Source: Mucilaginibacter sp. OK098 (GTDB lineage: Bacteria > Bacteroidota > Bacteroidia > Sphingobacteriales > Sphingobacteriaceae). From it: a stretch of 64,000 nucleotides of DNA. Within the stretch, counting starts at the first letter, position 1. Each line of letters starts with the position of its first letter. The stretch is from NCBI RefSeq assembly GCF_900142915.1, contig NZ_FRCM01000012.1, positions 50,193 to 114,192 on the forward strand, in the 5' to 3' direction. Below are positions 41,791 to 51,184 of this stretch, piece by piece. Under the pieces are notes generated by a model that had not been told where the DNA came from, did not search any database, and saw only the letters and a list, made by a program, of their open reading frames with translations. Position numbers and translations under genes: made by a program.

Positions 41791-43494
41791 ATGAAAAAGC
41801 TCTTCTTCCTGTTGTTTATCTCTATTTCTGCAAATGCACAAACCTTCCGTGTAAATATTGATGCCTCGCTTAATGAGCCCGCTCAGGATGGTCGTTTATT
41901 GCTGCTGCTTTCAAAAACCAACAAAGCCGAACCTCGTTTCCAAATTAGCGATGCCGCAAATACCCAGCTGATTTTTGGTATGGACGTGGAGGGCTGGAAA
42001 CCGGGAACAACCCAGCTGATGGATGTGCAGGCAATTGGTTATCCTATTGAACGGCTGAAAGATGTACCTACCGGCGATTATTATGTACAGGTGCTGCTAC
42101 ATAAATATGAAACCTTTCATTTAAAAACAGGGCAAATCGTTAAGTTGCCAATGGACAGGGGCGAGGGACAGCATTGGAACATTGCCCCGGGCAATATTTA
42201 CTCGGCCCCCATAAAAATTCATTTTGATCCCGCAGCTGCAAATGAGATCGCGTTAACAATTTCAAAGATCATCCCGCCTATAAAACAACCGGAAGATACC
42301 AAATACATTAAGCACATCAGGATCCAGAGCAAGCTGCTTACAGAATTTTGGGGGCGCCCGATGTATTTGAGTGCCAATATATTGCTGCCTGCCGGTTTTG
42401 ACGAACATAAGGATGTTAAATACCCGCTTGCAATTTTCCAGGATCATTTCAATCCTGATTTTGGAGGTTTCAGCACCACAAAACCAGATACAGCAAGTAT
42501 GAAACCAGATACCTCGGCACGTTTTCATATAACGGGATATAATAAGATTGTAGCGCAGGAAGCCTATGATTTTTACAAACAGTGGACTGGCCCGGGTTTT
42601 CCAAGGGTGCTGGCTGTAGAGCTCAATCATGCCAATCCTTATTATGACGATTCATATGCGGTAAACTCTGCCAACCTTGGTCCTTATGGCGATGCCATTA
42701 CTTATGAGCTGATCCCCGAGATTGAAAAGCAATTCAGGGGGATTGGCAAAGGATGGGCGCGTTTTATGTATGGTGGCTCAACCGGTGGCTGGGAGGCCTT
42801 GGCGGTACAGGTATTTTACCCCAACGAATATAATGGCAGCTATGCCGCTTGTCCAGACCCGGTTGATTTTCATCATTATACTACTATTGATATTTATAAT
42901 GATAAGAATGCCTATTACCCCGAAAGTGATTTTAAGAAAACGCCCCGCCCGGGTGAGCGGAATTATTTAGGGCATGTTCTGGCTACCATTAAAGAGATGA
43001 ACCAGCATGAGCTGGCCGAAGGCAGCCGTACCCGCAGTGGCGAGCAGTTTGATATTTGGGAAGCTGTTTTTTCGCCAATGGATGCCGACGGTTACCCAAA
43101 ACGGATCTTTGATAAATACACCGGCGCAATTGATACTTCAGTTGCGCATTACTGGCGTGATAATTTTGACCTTACCCATATCATCAAACGCGACTGGCCA
43201 AAAATTGGCGGCAGCTTAAAAGGAAAGATCCACATTTACGTAGGCGATATGGATACCTATTATTTAAACGATGCAGTTTATACCGCCGAAGAAATGCTGA
43301 AAAAGCTGGACAATCCAAATTGTAACTGCGTTATTGATTATGGTGATCGCGCGGAGCATTGCTGGAACGGCGACCATACCCAACCAAATTATATCAGCCG
43401 CCTGCGTTACCACCAAATGTTTATTAAAAAATGGGCTGAAGAAGTGAAAATACGGGCACCGAAAGGTGTGGATTTGAAATCGTGGAGGTATTAA
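41791..43494 (+). CDS. Secreted esterase-like alpha/beta hydrolase, unknown substrate
   Basis: A 567-residue secreted protein: signal peptide (LFISISANAQ), a beta-rich N-terminal part (about residues 20-160), then an alpha/beta hydrolase domain. The nucleophile Ser lies in YGGSTGGWEAL (Ser about 330), with a possible acid Asp in HIYVGDMDTYY and a His in DYGDRAEHCWNGDH. I do not recognise the family beyond the fold. I use ATG at 41791, where a signal peptide starts, not the TTG 18 bases earlier. Two palindromes sit before it. Confidence 0.78.
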   Translation: MKKLFFLLFISISANAQTFRVNIDASLNEPAQDGRLLLLLSKTNKAEPRFQISDAANTQLIFGMDVEGWKPGTTQLMDVQAIGYPIERLKDVPTGDYYVQVLLHKYETFHLKTGQIVKLPMDRGEGQHWNIAPGNIYSAPIKIHFDPAAANEIALTISKIIPPIKQPEDTKYIKHIRIQSKLLTEFWGRPMYLSANILLPAGFDEHKDVKYPLAIFQDHFNPDFGGFSTTKPDTASMKPDTSARFHITGYNKIVAQEAYDFYKQWTGPGFPRVLAVELNHANPYYDDSYAVNSANLGPYGDAITYELIPEIEKQFRGIGKGWARFMYGGSTGGWEALAVQVFYPNEYNGSYAACPDPVDFHHYTTIDIYNDKNAYYPESDFKKTPRPGERNYLGHVLATIKEMNQHELAEGSRTRSGEQFDIWEAVFSPMDADGYPKRIFDKYTGAIDTSVAHYWRDNFDLTHIIKRDWPKIGGSLKGKIHIYVGDMDTYYLNDAVYTAEEMLKKLDNPNCNCVIDYGDRAEHCWNGDHTQPNYISRLRYHQMFIKKWAEEVKIRAPKGVDLKSWRY

Positions 43495-43713
43495 ATAGAC
43501 ACGAATGATCTCGAATTAAATCGAATTTCACGAATTGCCTTGCATGGTTGGAAATAATTAAGTTGCAATAATCCTGATAACCAGGCTTATCGTTAAATTC
43601 TGTTAAATAGTTTATCACAAAGCCCTATTTCATTATTTTTGATTTAAGAACTTATCATTGCTTATCAATTCGTGTAATTCGGAAAAATTCGTGCCAATTA
43701 GTGTAATTCAATT
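43495..43713. repeat. Word repeat of CACGAATT/TTCGTGTAATTC type flanking a spacer
   Basis: Left words (ACACGAATGATCTCGAATT, AATTTCACGAATTG, about 43499-43538) are answered by reverse-complement words on the right (CAATTCGTGTAATTCGG, ATTCGTGCCAATTAGTG, about 43667-43710). The right part runs up to the start of the ABC permease gene. Confidence 0.75.
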
Positions 43714-46155
43714 ATGTTCAAAAGCTACCTGAAACTTGCACTCCGTAATCTGTGGAAACGCAAAACCACTACCGCTATTAATGTTTTAAGTTTATCGGCG
43801 GGTTTAGCCTGTTGTGCACTGGTGTTTTTGTTTTGGCAACACGAGCTGAGCTTTGATAAAGGTTTTGATAACGGCGATGATATTTACCGGGTAACCTCCA
43901 CTTTTAAAGATGGCAGTAAAGCGCCTACAGTTGGTTTGCCTTATGCCAAATATTTAAAAAGCGAGATCCCCGAAATAGAGCAGGTTACCCGCCTTGATCC
44001 AACAAATGGCGTTGTTATAGTGCAGGCGCAGGGTTCGGGTGTTTTAACCCCGTTTACCGAAAATTCGGGCTATTGGGTAGATCCGGAGTTTTTTGATGTG
44101 CTCTCCTTTCATTTTTTGCAGGGGAATCGTAAAACTGCTTTTGCAGCACCAAATACCATCGTGCTTTCACAATCGCTGGCTAAAAAGCTTTTTAAAGAAG
44201 TGTATCCGGTAGGTAAAACAGTAAAAGCCGGAAACAATACCTATACAATTACCGGGGTTTTTAAAGAGGATTTTTTAAATCACATCCAGGCCGGTTTCTT
44301 CGCTTCAAACAACAGCGACCATATCCGGGAGCAAATGGCCAACAATACCAGCTGGGTGGTTAACGATAACTTTTACACCTATATTAAGGTAAAACATGGC
44401 AGCGATCCGAAATATTTAGTAAAGGAATTAAATGCCTACCTTAAAAGACATGCCTCGGCTGAAATGAAGGCGCATAGCGATTATATGACCAATTCCTTAC
44501 AGGCGCTTAAAGATATCCACCTTAACTCGTCAGAATTCCAGGATTATTTAGCCTATAAGCAAGGCAATATAAAATACCTATACCTTTTAGCTTCAATAGC
44601 CATTATAATTTTAGTGTTGGGTTGTATAAATTATATGAACTTGACTACCGCGCAGGCCATAAGCCGCGCACGTGAAGTTGGAGTGCGCCGCGTAATGGGA
44701 GCGGGCAAGGGATCTATCCGCTCTCAATTTTTAATAGAAACCCTTGCCATTAGTATTTGCGCGTTGGTTATTTCTATCGGCCTTGCATTCCTGTTTCTGC
44801 CGGTGTTTAACAATTTTACCGGGCAGTCCCTGTCTTTTTTTGCAAAGGAGAATAGCAGTTTAATTTTATGGATGGTGTTGATTGCCTTAATAACCGGCAT
44901 TGCAGCAGGATTGTATCCGGCATTTTATTTGTCGGCATTTAAGGCTGTTAAAGTATTAAAGGGTAAGGTAACTGATTCATCGGGGATGTTTAGCATCCGT
45001 AAAGTGCTTATCGTATCCCAGTTTGTTATTTCTACCTGCCTGGTATTTGCCACCGTTGTTATATGGAACCAGTTGCATTTTATGATCAATGCAAAAACAG
45101 GGTTCGACCAGGATCAGCAACTGGTATTAAACCTTAACAGCGAGCAATCTCAAAAAAACAGTTCACTATTGATTAGAGAGCTTGCTAACAATATAAATTT
45201 CAAATCAGTTACCCTTGCAACTGCTCCTCTTGTATCCGGCGATATGAACCTGTATTCAGCTGATAAAACGATAAATGACAAGCAAATAGTTTTCTTTGAT
45301 TTTGCCGATGAAAATTATTTGAAGACGCTGGGCCTTAGTCTAATAGCAGGTAGTAATTTTAGTCCGCAGGCATTTGCCAATACCAATATGCTGGAGGATA
45401 CGGAATTGCATGACTTTGGCAAAGAAGTGATTTTAAATGAAGAAGCTGCAAAATTGTTAGGATTTAATCCCTACACAGCCGCCGGAAAATATGTATCGCA
45501 CCTGCACAATGGCATTGTTTATAATTATAAGATTGTAGGGATAGCAAAAAACTATCATTACTTTTCGTTACATGCAACAATAGGGCCCTGTGCCATTATG
45601 AATGTAAACCCATTAAGATGCAGCACTATTGTGGCCAAAATTGATGGCCACAATATATCAGCAGCTATTGAATATGCATCAAAAAACTGGAAAGCGTTAA
45701 ACCCCGATACCCCTTTTTCTTATGGGTTTTTGAATGATATTTTCCAGGGCGATTATGAGCAGGATCAGCGGCAGCAAAAAATGATTGGCACATTTACCGT
45801 TATTGCCATATTTATTTCGTGTCTTGGATTGTTAGGATTGATAACCTATTCTCTTGCTCAAAAAGCTAAAGAAATAGGAATTCGCAAAGTAATAGGCGCC
45901 AGTGTTATCGGCGTAGTGTCGTTGTTTTTAAAACAGTATTTTAAATTATTACTGATAGCCAATATTATTGCCTGGCCTTTAGCCTGGTATTTTATGCACA
46001 ACTGGCTGCAGGATTTCCCATACCGGATAACTATAAGCTGGTGGATGTTTGCAGTTTCATTATCTGCAGGACTAATTACCGGATTTTCAACCATCGCATT
46101 TAAAACAATCAGGGCGGCAATGGCAAACCCTATAAATAGTTTAAGAGCGGAGTAG
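43714..46155 (+). CDS. Large FtsX/MacB-type ABC transporter permease
   Basis: An 813-residue permease made of two FtsX-like units: each with a membrane helix, periplasmic domain and three C-terminal helices. First unit: NVLSLSAGLACCALVFLFWQHELSFD near residue 20 and LGCINYMNLTTAQAISRAREVGVRRVMGA near 310; second unit: FTVIAIFISCLGLLGLITYSLAQKAKEIGIRKVIGA near 690, ending INSLRAE. Such large Bacteroidota permeases are often linked to two-component-like or cell-envelope stress exporters. Its ATPase is not next to it. Confidence 0.93.
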   Translation: MFKSYLKLALRNLWKRKTTTAINVLSLSAGLACCALVFLFWQHELSFDKGFDNGDDIYRVTSTFKDGSKAPTVGLPYAKYLKSEIPEIEQVTRLDPTNGVVIVQAQGSGVLTPFTENSGYWVDPEFFDVLSFHFLQGNRKTAFAAPNTIVLSQSLAKKLFKEVYPVGKTVKAGNNTYTITGVFKEDFLNHIQAGFFASNNSDHIREQMANNTSWVVNDNFYTYIKVKHGSDPKYLVKELNAYLKRHASAEMKAHSDYMTNSLQALKDIHLNSSEFQDYLAYKQGNIKYLYLLASIAIIILVLGCINYMNLTTAQAISRAREVGVRRVMGAGKGSIRSQFLIETLAISICALVISIGLAFLFLPVFNNFTGQSLSFFAKENSSLILWMVLIALITGIAAGLYPAFYLSAFKAVKVLKGKVTDSSGMFSIRKVLIVSQFVISTCLVFATVVIWNQLHFMINAKTGFDQDQQLVLNLNSEQSQKNSSLLIRELANNINFKSVTLATAPLVSGDMNLYSADKTINDKQIVFFDFADENYLKTLGLSLIAGSNFSPQAFANTNMLEDTELHDFGKEVILNEEAAKLLGFNPYTAAGKYVSHLHNGIVYNYKIVGIAKNYHYFSLHATIGPCAIMNVNPLRCSTIVAKIDGHNISAAIEYASKNWKALNPDTPFSYGFLNDIFQGDYEQDQRQQKMIGTFTVIAIFISCLGLLGLITYSLAQKAKEIGIRKVIGASVIGVVSLFLKQYFKLLLIANIIAWPLAWYFMHNWLQDFPYRITISWWMFAVSLSAGLITGFSTIAFKTIRAAMANPINSLRAE

Positions 46156-46189
46156 AGGAAAGAAAATAAGAATCAAGCCTGGAAACAGA

Positions 46190-46232
46190 AAAGCCTCAAT
46201 TTAACCATGTCATCCGGTTAAATTGAGGCTTT
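46190..46232. terminator. Two-way terminator between the ABC permease and ilvE
   Basis: Perfect 17-base arms (AAAGCCTCAATTTAACC and complement), 9-base loop, with A/T runs on each side. Confidence 0.95.
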
Positions 46233-46250
46233 ATATTATAAGCTTGATGC

Positions 46251-47318
46251 TTATAGCACCGGATAATTCCAGCCATGTGCATCGGTTGCACGGCCATATT
46301 TAATATTATCAAGCTCTTTTAATACTTTTTGTGAAAACTCGCGGGTTTTTGGATCGCTTAAAAAGTACTCTTCACCATTATGGCTTATTGAGCCTACTGC
46401 TGCAATGGTAGCTGCAGTACCAGCGCCAAACGCATCCTGTAATTTTCCTGTTTTAGCGCCTTCAATAATTTCAGCTACTGACACGCGGCGTTCTTCAACC
46501 GGCATGCCCCATTCGCGGGCAAGCGTTAGTACGGTATCGCGGGTAACGCCATCTAAAATAGTATCGCGGGTTGATGGGGTTATCAACGTTCCATCAAGTA
46601 CAAACATCACGTTTGCAGCTCCCATTTCTTCTATATATTGATGATCTTTTGCGTCGGTCCAAATTAATTGGTCAAAGCCTTCTTCGGTAGCTTTTTTAGC
46701 TGGGTACATACTACCCCCATAGTTACCTGACGATTTTGCATAACCCATTCCGCCTTCTGCAGAGCGGGTGTAGTGTGTTTCTATTTTAACCCGTAAAGTT
46801 TTTGAAAAGTATGGGCCTACTGGGCATAACAAAACCATGTATTTATAGGTGTTTGATGGTGCTACGCCTAAAAAAGGATCTGTAGCAAACATAAACGGCC
46901 TTATATATAAGGCATGGTTAGCTTTTGCAGGTGCCCAATCGCGGTCGATGTCAACTACCGCAGCAATGCTTTGGAGAAAGATCTCCTCCGGTAAGGTTGG
47001 CATACATAAACGTTCCGCAGATTTATTGAAACGTGCAGCATTTTTATCCGGACGGAAAATAGTTACCTGCCCATCGGCATGTTTATAGGCCTTTATTCCT
47101 TCAAAAAAAGATTGGCCATAATGCAATGATGAAATAGCCGGACTTAAACCAATTTCGCCATAAGGGACTATCTGAAAATTCTTCCATTCGCCATCGGCAT
47201 AATCGGCCACAAACATGTGGTCAGAAAATGTTTTACCGAAGGGTAAGTTGTTGAAATCCGTTTCCTGTAAACGGGAATGATTGGTTTTAGTGATCTTGAT
47301 GTCCAGCGTCTCTGTCAT
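46251..47318 (-). CDS. ilvE: Branched-chain amino acid aminotransferase
   Basis: A PLP-dependent class IV transaminase that makes leucine, isoleucine and valine from their keto acids. Visible blocks: FFEGIKAYKHADGQ, RFNKSAERLCMP, IRPFMFATDPFLGVAPS, the PLP-binding Lys region SGNYGGSMYPAKKA, EEMGAANVMFV and GTAATIAAVG. 355 residues, complete, ATG start. Followed by a strong terminator. Confidence 0.96.
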   Translation of the reverse strand: MTETLDIKITKTNHSRLQETDFNNLPFGKTFSDHMFVADYADGEWKNFQIVPYGEIGLSPAISSLHYGQSFFEGIKAYKHADGQVTIFRPDKNAARFNKSAERLCMPTLPEEIFLQSIAAVVDIDRDWAPAKANHALYIRPFMFATDPFLGVAPSNTYKYMVLLCPVGPYFSKTLRVKIETHYTRSAEGGMGYAKSSGNYGGSMYPAKKATEEGFDQLIWTDAKDHQYIEEMGAANVMFVLDGTLITPSTRDTILDGVTRDTVLTLAREWGMPVEERRVSVAEIIEGAKTGKLQDAFGAGTAATIAAVGSISHNGEEYFLSDPKTREFSQKVLKELDNIKYGRATDAHGWNYPVL

Positions 47319-47486
47319 GGCCTTAAGTGTTTATAATTCAGAAAATGGCAAGGTAGGAAATTTTTTTGGGAGATGGTAATTTGAATTAATGGTTGATGAT
47401 CCGTAAAATAGTAGATAATGAGAATTTTACCTCGTCAAGACAATGTGAATTCCGCATAAGGATGTCTGGGATCACACAAATATTCG

Positions 47487-47494
47487 TAAATTTG
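47487..47494 (+). promoter_or_regulatory. -7 promoter box of the third PIN module
   Basis: TAAATTTG, an exact TAnnTTTG match, 25 bases before the ATG at 47520. A Shine-Dalgarno site (AAAGGAG, 47504-47510) follows, which most genes here lack. Confidence 0.45.
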
Positions 47495-47519
47495 TTTAAT
47501 AAGAAAGGAGTTTAGGAAA

Positions 47520-47750
47520 ATGGGCAAAAATAATATTAAGACAACCGAAAACCTGGAATCATCATTTCCAAGGGTTAAAGCATACTCCATAGATGAAATA
47601 TTGGCCGCTGGCGGTACTACTGCTTTTGCTAATAAATTAGGAAAAAATTTTGGGGACCTCGCAGCCCGTTTGAAAGAGTTACCCGAAGATGCTTTCCTTA
47701 CAGACGAAGAAGTTGAGCAAGCACTAAAAACATTGAGAGAAAGTAAATGA
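47520..47750 (+). CDS. Antitoxin-like protein, third PIN module
   Basis: A 76-residue protein, acidic and charged, directly before a PIN toxin gene with an ATGA overlap. The sequence IDEILAAGGTTAFANKLGKN is not related to the other two antitoxins in the window, so this module has a separate origin. It has a clear Shine-Dalgarno site. Confidence 0.75.
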   Translation: MGKNNIKTTENLESSFPRVKAYSIDEILAAGGTTAFANKLGKNFGDLAARLKELPEDAFLTDEEVEQALKTLRESK

Positions 47751-48199
47751 ATCTTTTGTTTGACACCAATATCCTTATCTTCCTTACGAAAAATTTGCGC
47801 TCACAGCAAATAGGCAAAGCCATTAACCCGAATAATCAAAAGGTTTATGTATCGATTGTTACTGTTGCCGAGTTGAAATCAATTGCACTGCAGAATAGTT
47901 GGGCCCCAACAAAGTCACAAATAATGTATGAGCTATTGGATGAAGTAACAATTATTGAAGTCAACGAAAGCCTGGTAAACATATATACCGAAATTGATGC
48001 TTTTTCTCAATGTAAGAACCCCGCTTATCTTGACAGTAAATTTTCAACACCAAGAAATATGGGTAAAAATGACTTATGGATAGCCTCAACAGCGGCTTTG
48101 CTTGGTTTAAAACTGGTGACAACCGATAATGACTTTAATCATTTGCACCAGGTATTTATTGAGGTGCAAAATATAAAGCCGGAGACATTTAAAATTTGA
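47747..48199 (+). CDS. VapC-type PIN-domain toxin, third module
   Basis: A 150-residue PIN-domain protein starting MNLLFDTNILIFL, with catalytic Asp6, then VSIVTVAELKSIALQ, the acidic KNDLWIASTAALLGL and LVTTDNDFNHL. It overlaps the antitoxin by 4 bases. It is not close to the other PIN toxins here. It ends 18 bases before the convergent tryptophan dioxygenase gene. Confidence 0.88.
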   Translation: MNLLFDTNILIFLTKNLRSQQIGKAINPNNQKVYVSIVTVAELKSIALQNSWAPTKSQIMYELLDEVTIIEVNESLVNIYTEIDAFSQCKNPAYLDSKFSTPRNMGKNDLWIASTAALLGLKLVTTDNDFNHLHQVFIEVQNIKPETFKI

Positions 48200-48217
48200 T
48201 AATTGTAGTGTCATTAC

Positions 48218-49174
48218 CTACTTCACCTCCTTCAAAACCTTTTCCACCCAACCCTTTCCCCATTCATTAATTTCGTGTTCATTCCACAATGCTGGGTAAA
48301 AAATGCGTTTTTGAAAACGCGGAGGCAAATATTTCTGCCAGTTAGTGCCGCCTGTAGCCTTTATTTCTTCCGGTTCGCGGTTTAAATAACGTACGGCAGA
48401 TTTATAGTGAACCAGCGGCCAGTTTACATTTACGTTTATATCCAGCTGCTTTAATTCATCTTCCAGATCGGTATTTGATTGCCCCGCACCTTTCAATTGC
48501 TTATATAAGGCGTAAAAATTATTGATGGCACAGGCCCTTCCCAGCTCAATAAAGGTTTTAGCGTATTTTTTTTCGAATTGTTTAAGGGTTAGTGTTTTCT
48601 TGCCGGTTGATAGCTCGGTAGCGCCAAACTTCCAGTAGATGTATTCAAACTGGTCCTCGATAGAGGCAGTTCTTAACTCTTCGCGTTTATCCTTGGCTAC
48701 CAGGTTTGTAAAATCAGTAGCATAGATCTCAATCATCCGGTACTGGCCCGATTGAAAGCCGCTTGCCGGCAATAACGACATCCGGAACTTTAAAAATTGC
48801 TCTTTATCCATCCCGTCAATCATAATATCAAACGAATGGGTAAGCGCTTCAAAATATTTATTAATGCGCCTTAAGCGGATAGTGAAAAATTCAGGGCTTA
48901 ACGGTTGCGCAGCTGTTATTTGCTCACACTCATGCAATACCAGCTTAAAATACAGTTCAGTTATCTGGTGATACATGATAAAGATCTCCTCATCCGGGAA
49001 TGGCGTTTTAGGACTTTGGAGGCTTAACAAAGTATCTAAATGGATATAATCCCAGTAGGTTAAAAAATCGGCATGAAGTAAACCATCCAGGTATGATACC
49101 ATATCCTGGCCCATAGCCTCATATTTTTCTTGTAATTGCGCCAGGCGTTCTTCTATTTCGGGAGAGAAATGCAT
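48218..49174 (-). CDS. Tryptophan 2,3-dioxygenase-family protein
   Basis: A 318-residue haem dioxygenase homologue: YWDYIHLDTLLSLQ, YHQITELYFKLVLHECEQI, SLLPASGFQSGQYRMIEIYATDF and the C-terminal NWPLVHYKSAVRYL (haem ligand His) and TGGTNWQKYLPPR. It should open the indole ring of tryptophan to N-formylkynurenine. The frame opens at TTG 49180 but the ATG at 49174 gives the usual start. No other kynurenine gene is near, so the pathway role is uncertain. Confidence 0.9.
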   Translation of the reverse strand: MHFSPEIEERLAQLQEKYEAMGQDMVSYLDGLLHADFLTYWDYIHLDTLLSLQSPKTPFPDEEIFIMYHQITELYFKLVLHECEQITAAQPLSPEFFTIRLRRINKYFEALTHSFDIMIDGMDKEQFLKFRMSLLPASGFQSGQYRMIEIYATDFTNLVAKDKREELRTASIEDQFEYIYWKFGATELSTGKKTLTLKQFEKKYAKTFIELGRACAINNFYALYKQLKGAGQSNTDLEDELKQLDINVNVNWPLVHYKSAVRYLNREPEEIKATGGTNWQKYLPPRFQKRIFYPALWNEHEINEWGKGWVEKVLKEVK

Positions 49175-49301
49175 CGCCAAATGTAGGAAGAAAAGTCATA
49201 ATGGAGCGTATGCAGTCTTAAGGTCGTATACTTAATATCAGCTTAAACAAAACATATTGCTGTTAATTTGTTATTACCTGTAAAACCAATCCTTTTCAAC
49301 C

Positions 49302-49772
49302 ATGAAGATCAGTAAAATTCTTATCGGTATTGACGATAGCAAGTATGCAGCGCATGCTGCCGAGTACGGTTTTGATATAGCGCATAAGTTTAATGCCTCG
49401 GTAGGAATAGTAAATATTGTTGAACCTATAATCATGCCCCCTTCGGGCGGGATTGATCCATTGATGGGGTCAGCGCTCAATAATGCAACCTTCCAGGATA
49501 TGGAGCTATTGGATATTCAAAAAAATCAATCGGAAAATATTGTTGAACGTACTATAAAACAATTTGCCGGCGATATGGAGGTAACTCATTTTACCGAATA
49601 CGGCTCAACAGCTAACGGTATTATAGATTGCAGCAAAGAATTTGGCGCCGACCTGATTGTTATTGGCACTCATTCACGCAGCGGCCTTGATCGCCTGTTG
49701 ATGGGCAGCGTTGCTGAACATGTTGTGCGTCATGCGGAAGTACCCGTTTTGGTGGTGCCGTTTGGTTCATAG
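49302..49772 (+). CDS. Universal stress protein
   Basis: A 156-residue UspA-type protein. ISKILIGIDDSKYAAHAAEYGFDIA at the start and the ATP-binding VIGTHSRSGLDRLLMGSVAEHVVRHAEVPVLVVP at the end (G-2x-G-9x-G-[ST]) are diagnostic. Its stop codon is within the first word of a palindromic repeat. Confidence 0.94.
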   Translation: MKISKILIGIDDSKYAAHAAEYGFDIAHKFNASVGIVNIVEPIIMPPSGGIDPLMGSALNNATFQDMELLDIQKNQSENIVERTIKQFAGDMEVTHFTEYGSTANGIIDCSKEFGADLIVIGTHSRSGLDRLLMGSVAEHVVRHAEVPVLVVPFGS

Positions 49773-49837
49773 TTCATAGATGATAGTTCATAGTAAAATT
49801 GCAGCGGCCATGAACCATGAACTATCAACCATGAACT
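49764..49837. repeat. Word-palindrome, TTCATGGTTGATAG family, copy 2
   Basis: Left words GGTTCATAGTTCATAGATGATAG (split over 49764-49794) pair with right words ATGAACCATGAACTATCAACC (49810-49837) with a few differences. It overlaps the last codons of the universal stress gene and reaches the stop codon of the phosphatase gene on the other side. The centre (GCAGC) matches the centre of copy 1 near 34113. Confidence 0.9.
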
Positions 49838-49839
49838 AC

Positions 49840-51132
49840 CTAATACAACAGCCTAAATTTTATCGTCTGCTCAATTGCTTTCAGCTCATTTAATACTTCG
49901 GCATCGTAACCGGTGTTAACATCGGTTATTACATAGCCAATTTGTGCGTTGGTTACCAAAAATTCGCCTACTATATTAATGTTATGACGGGCAAAAACTT
50001 CATTTATCTTAGCCAGTATGCCCGGTACGTTTTTATGGATGTGAATTAAACGGTGTGCATTATTAATCCGCGGCGGCTGCAGATCAGGGAAGTTACAGCT
50101 AGTATGCGTTTTTCCCTCGTTCATAAAAGCCATCACCCGTTTAGGGATAAAATCATCATTTCGGGGGTTGTGTTTAGGATCGTCAAAAATAATAATACCA
50201 TTTTCGCAGGCAGCTTCTGCCAGCTTGCGATTGCTGATCTTACCAAAAACACCTATCACTTTCAATCGGCCCGCGTTTTGCAATTGCTCGGGAGTGGGCT
50301 GGTGGGCCTCATCACAAAACAGAATTCCGGCTTCCTCCAGGTATTTTTCATCTATGCTATCGCGATGGCGAATATTATAGCCTTCCTTTTTCATCTGTGC
50401 CAGGGCATCTTCCTCAACTTCGCCAACAACCAAACACTTAATCCGGTTTTTGGGATATGATATGGCTCTGGGTAGTTTGTTGATATACAAAAATTCATCA
50501 AAGCTCGGTGTAATGTGATCTGCTCTTTCTGCAACCGACTTTCGTTCGATATTCTCGGTAAAAGCAAAGAACTTTTTGATCATGCCTGATTCCTTTAATT
50601 GGAAATCAGAATAGCCATCACCAATGCCAAAAATTTCACCTGGTAAATCCAATTCCTTTAAAAGCTTAACCTTGCCACCTTCCTGGCTCAATGGGTTTTC
50701 ACGATCATAGCCTATTATGTTGCCATCTGCGTCAAACACAAAAGTATTAGCGTAAATGTTTTCTTTTTTAATATGATATTCAGTTACCACAGGGATAATA
50801 AACTCCTTGAATCCGCCTGATACGATGAGCACCTCATCCGCATGATTCTTAAAAAAGATGGTATTACGGCTAAAAGAGGTTGATACCTTTTTCTTTAAAT
50901 GAGTAACCAGTTGCTTTAGATGCTCGCGGTTGGCCTGTAAAAGTTTAACCCGGCTCTCCAAACTTTGGGTAAAGGAAAGCCTGCCTTCCATCGAGGCATT
51001 GGTAAGGTCCTCAATTTGTTTGTAAATATTTTCGCGGTCGGGATGATTTTTTAAGGAGATGCGGGCTAGTTCGTCCAAAGCCTCAACTTGTGTAAAAGTG
51101 CTATCGAAGTCTATAATAAAGTATTGATCCAT
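49840..51132 (-). CDS. Phosphoserine-phosphatase/ACT protein lacking the PGDH core
   Basis: A 430-residue protein. Residues 1-210 are a HAD phosphatase of SerB type: motif I DFDSTFT (8-14), motif II VSGGFKEF (about 106), Lys motif and GIGDGYSDF. Residues about 230-335 look like the first part of phosphoglycerate dehydrogenase, and residues 340-430 are an ACT domain (HRLIHIHKNVPGILAKINEVFARHNINIVGEF). In the longer SerB-SerA fusions I recall (about 630 residues) the NAD-binding and catalytic core lies between these parts; here it is missing, and GVFGKISNRKL runs straight into the final segment. Likely a serine phosphatase regulated by an amino acid. Confidence 0.85.
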   Translation of the reverse strand: MDQYFIIDFDSTFTQVEALDELARISLKNHPDRENIYKQIEDLTNASMEGRLSFTQSLESRVKLLQANREHLKQLVTHLKKKVSTSFSRNTIFFKNHADEVLIVSGGFKEFIIPVVTEYHIKKENIYANTFVFDADGNIIGYDRENPLSQEGGKVKLLKELDLPGEIFGIGDGYSDFQLKESGMIKKFFAFTENIERKSVAERADHITPSFDEFLYINKLPRAISYPKNRIKCLVVGEVEEDALAQMKKEGYNIRHRDSIDEKYLEEAGILFCDEAHQPTPEQLQNAGRLKVIGVFGKISNRKLAEAACENGIIIFDDPKHNPRNDDFIPKRVMAFMNEGKTHTSCNFPDLQPPRINNAHRLIHIHKNVPGILAKINEVFARHNINIVGEFLVTNAQIGYVITDVNTGYDAEVLNELKAIEQTIKFRLLY

Positions 51133-51135
51133 TCT

Positions 51136-51184
51136 TTATTGATGTGCAAATGTGTATTTGATGTGCGGATGTGCAAATGTGCAA
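51136..51184. repeat. Word repeat of GATGTGCAAATGTGC type
   Basis: Reiterated words GATGTGCAAATGTGTATTTG, GATGTGCGGATGTGCAAATG in the leader of the phosphatase gene. One arm only is seen. Confidence 0.65.

Noticed and set aside
43495..43713. tRNA-like or riboswitch structure before the large ABC permease
   Set aside because: No cloverleaf or known riboswitch core could be formed; the region is a word repeat.
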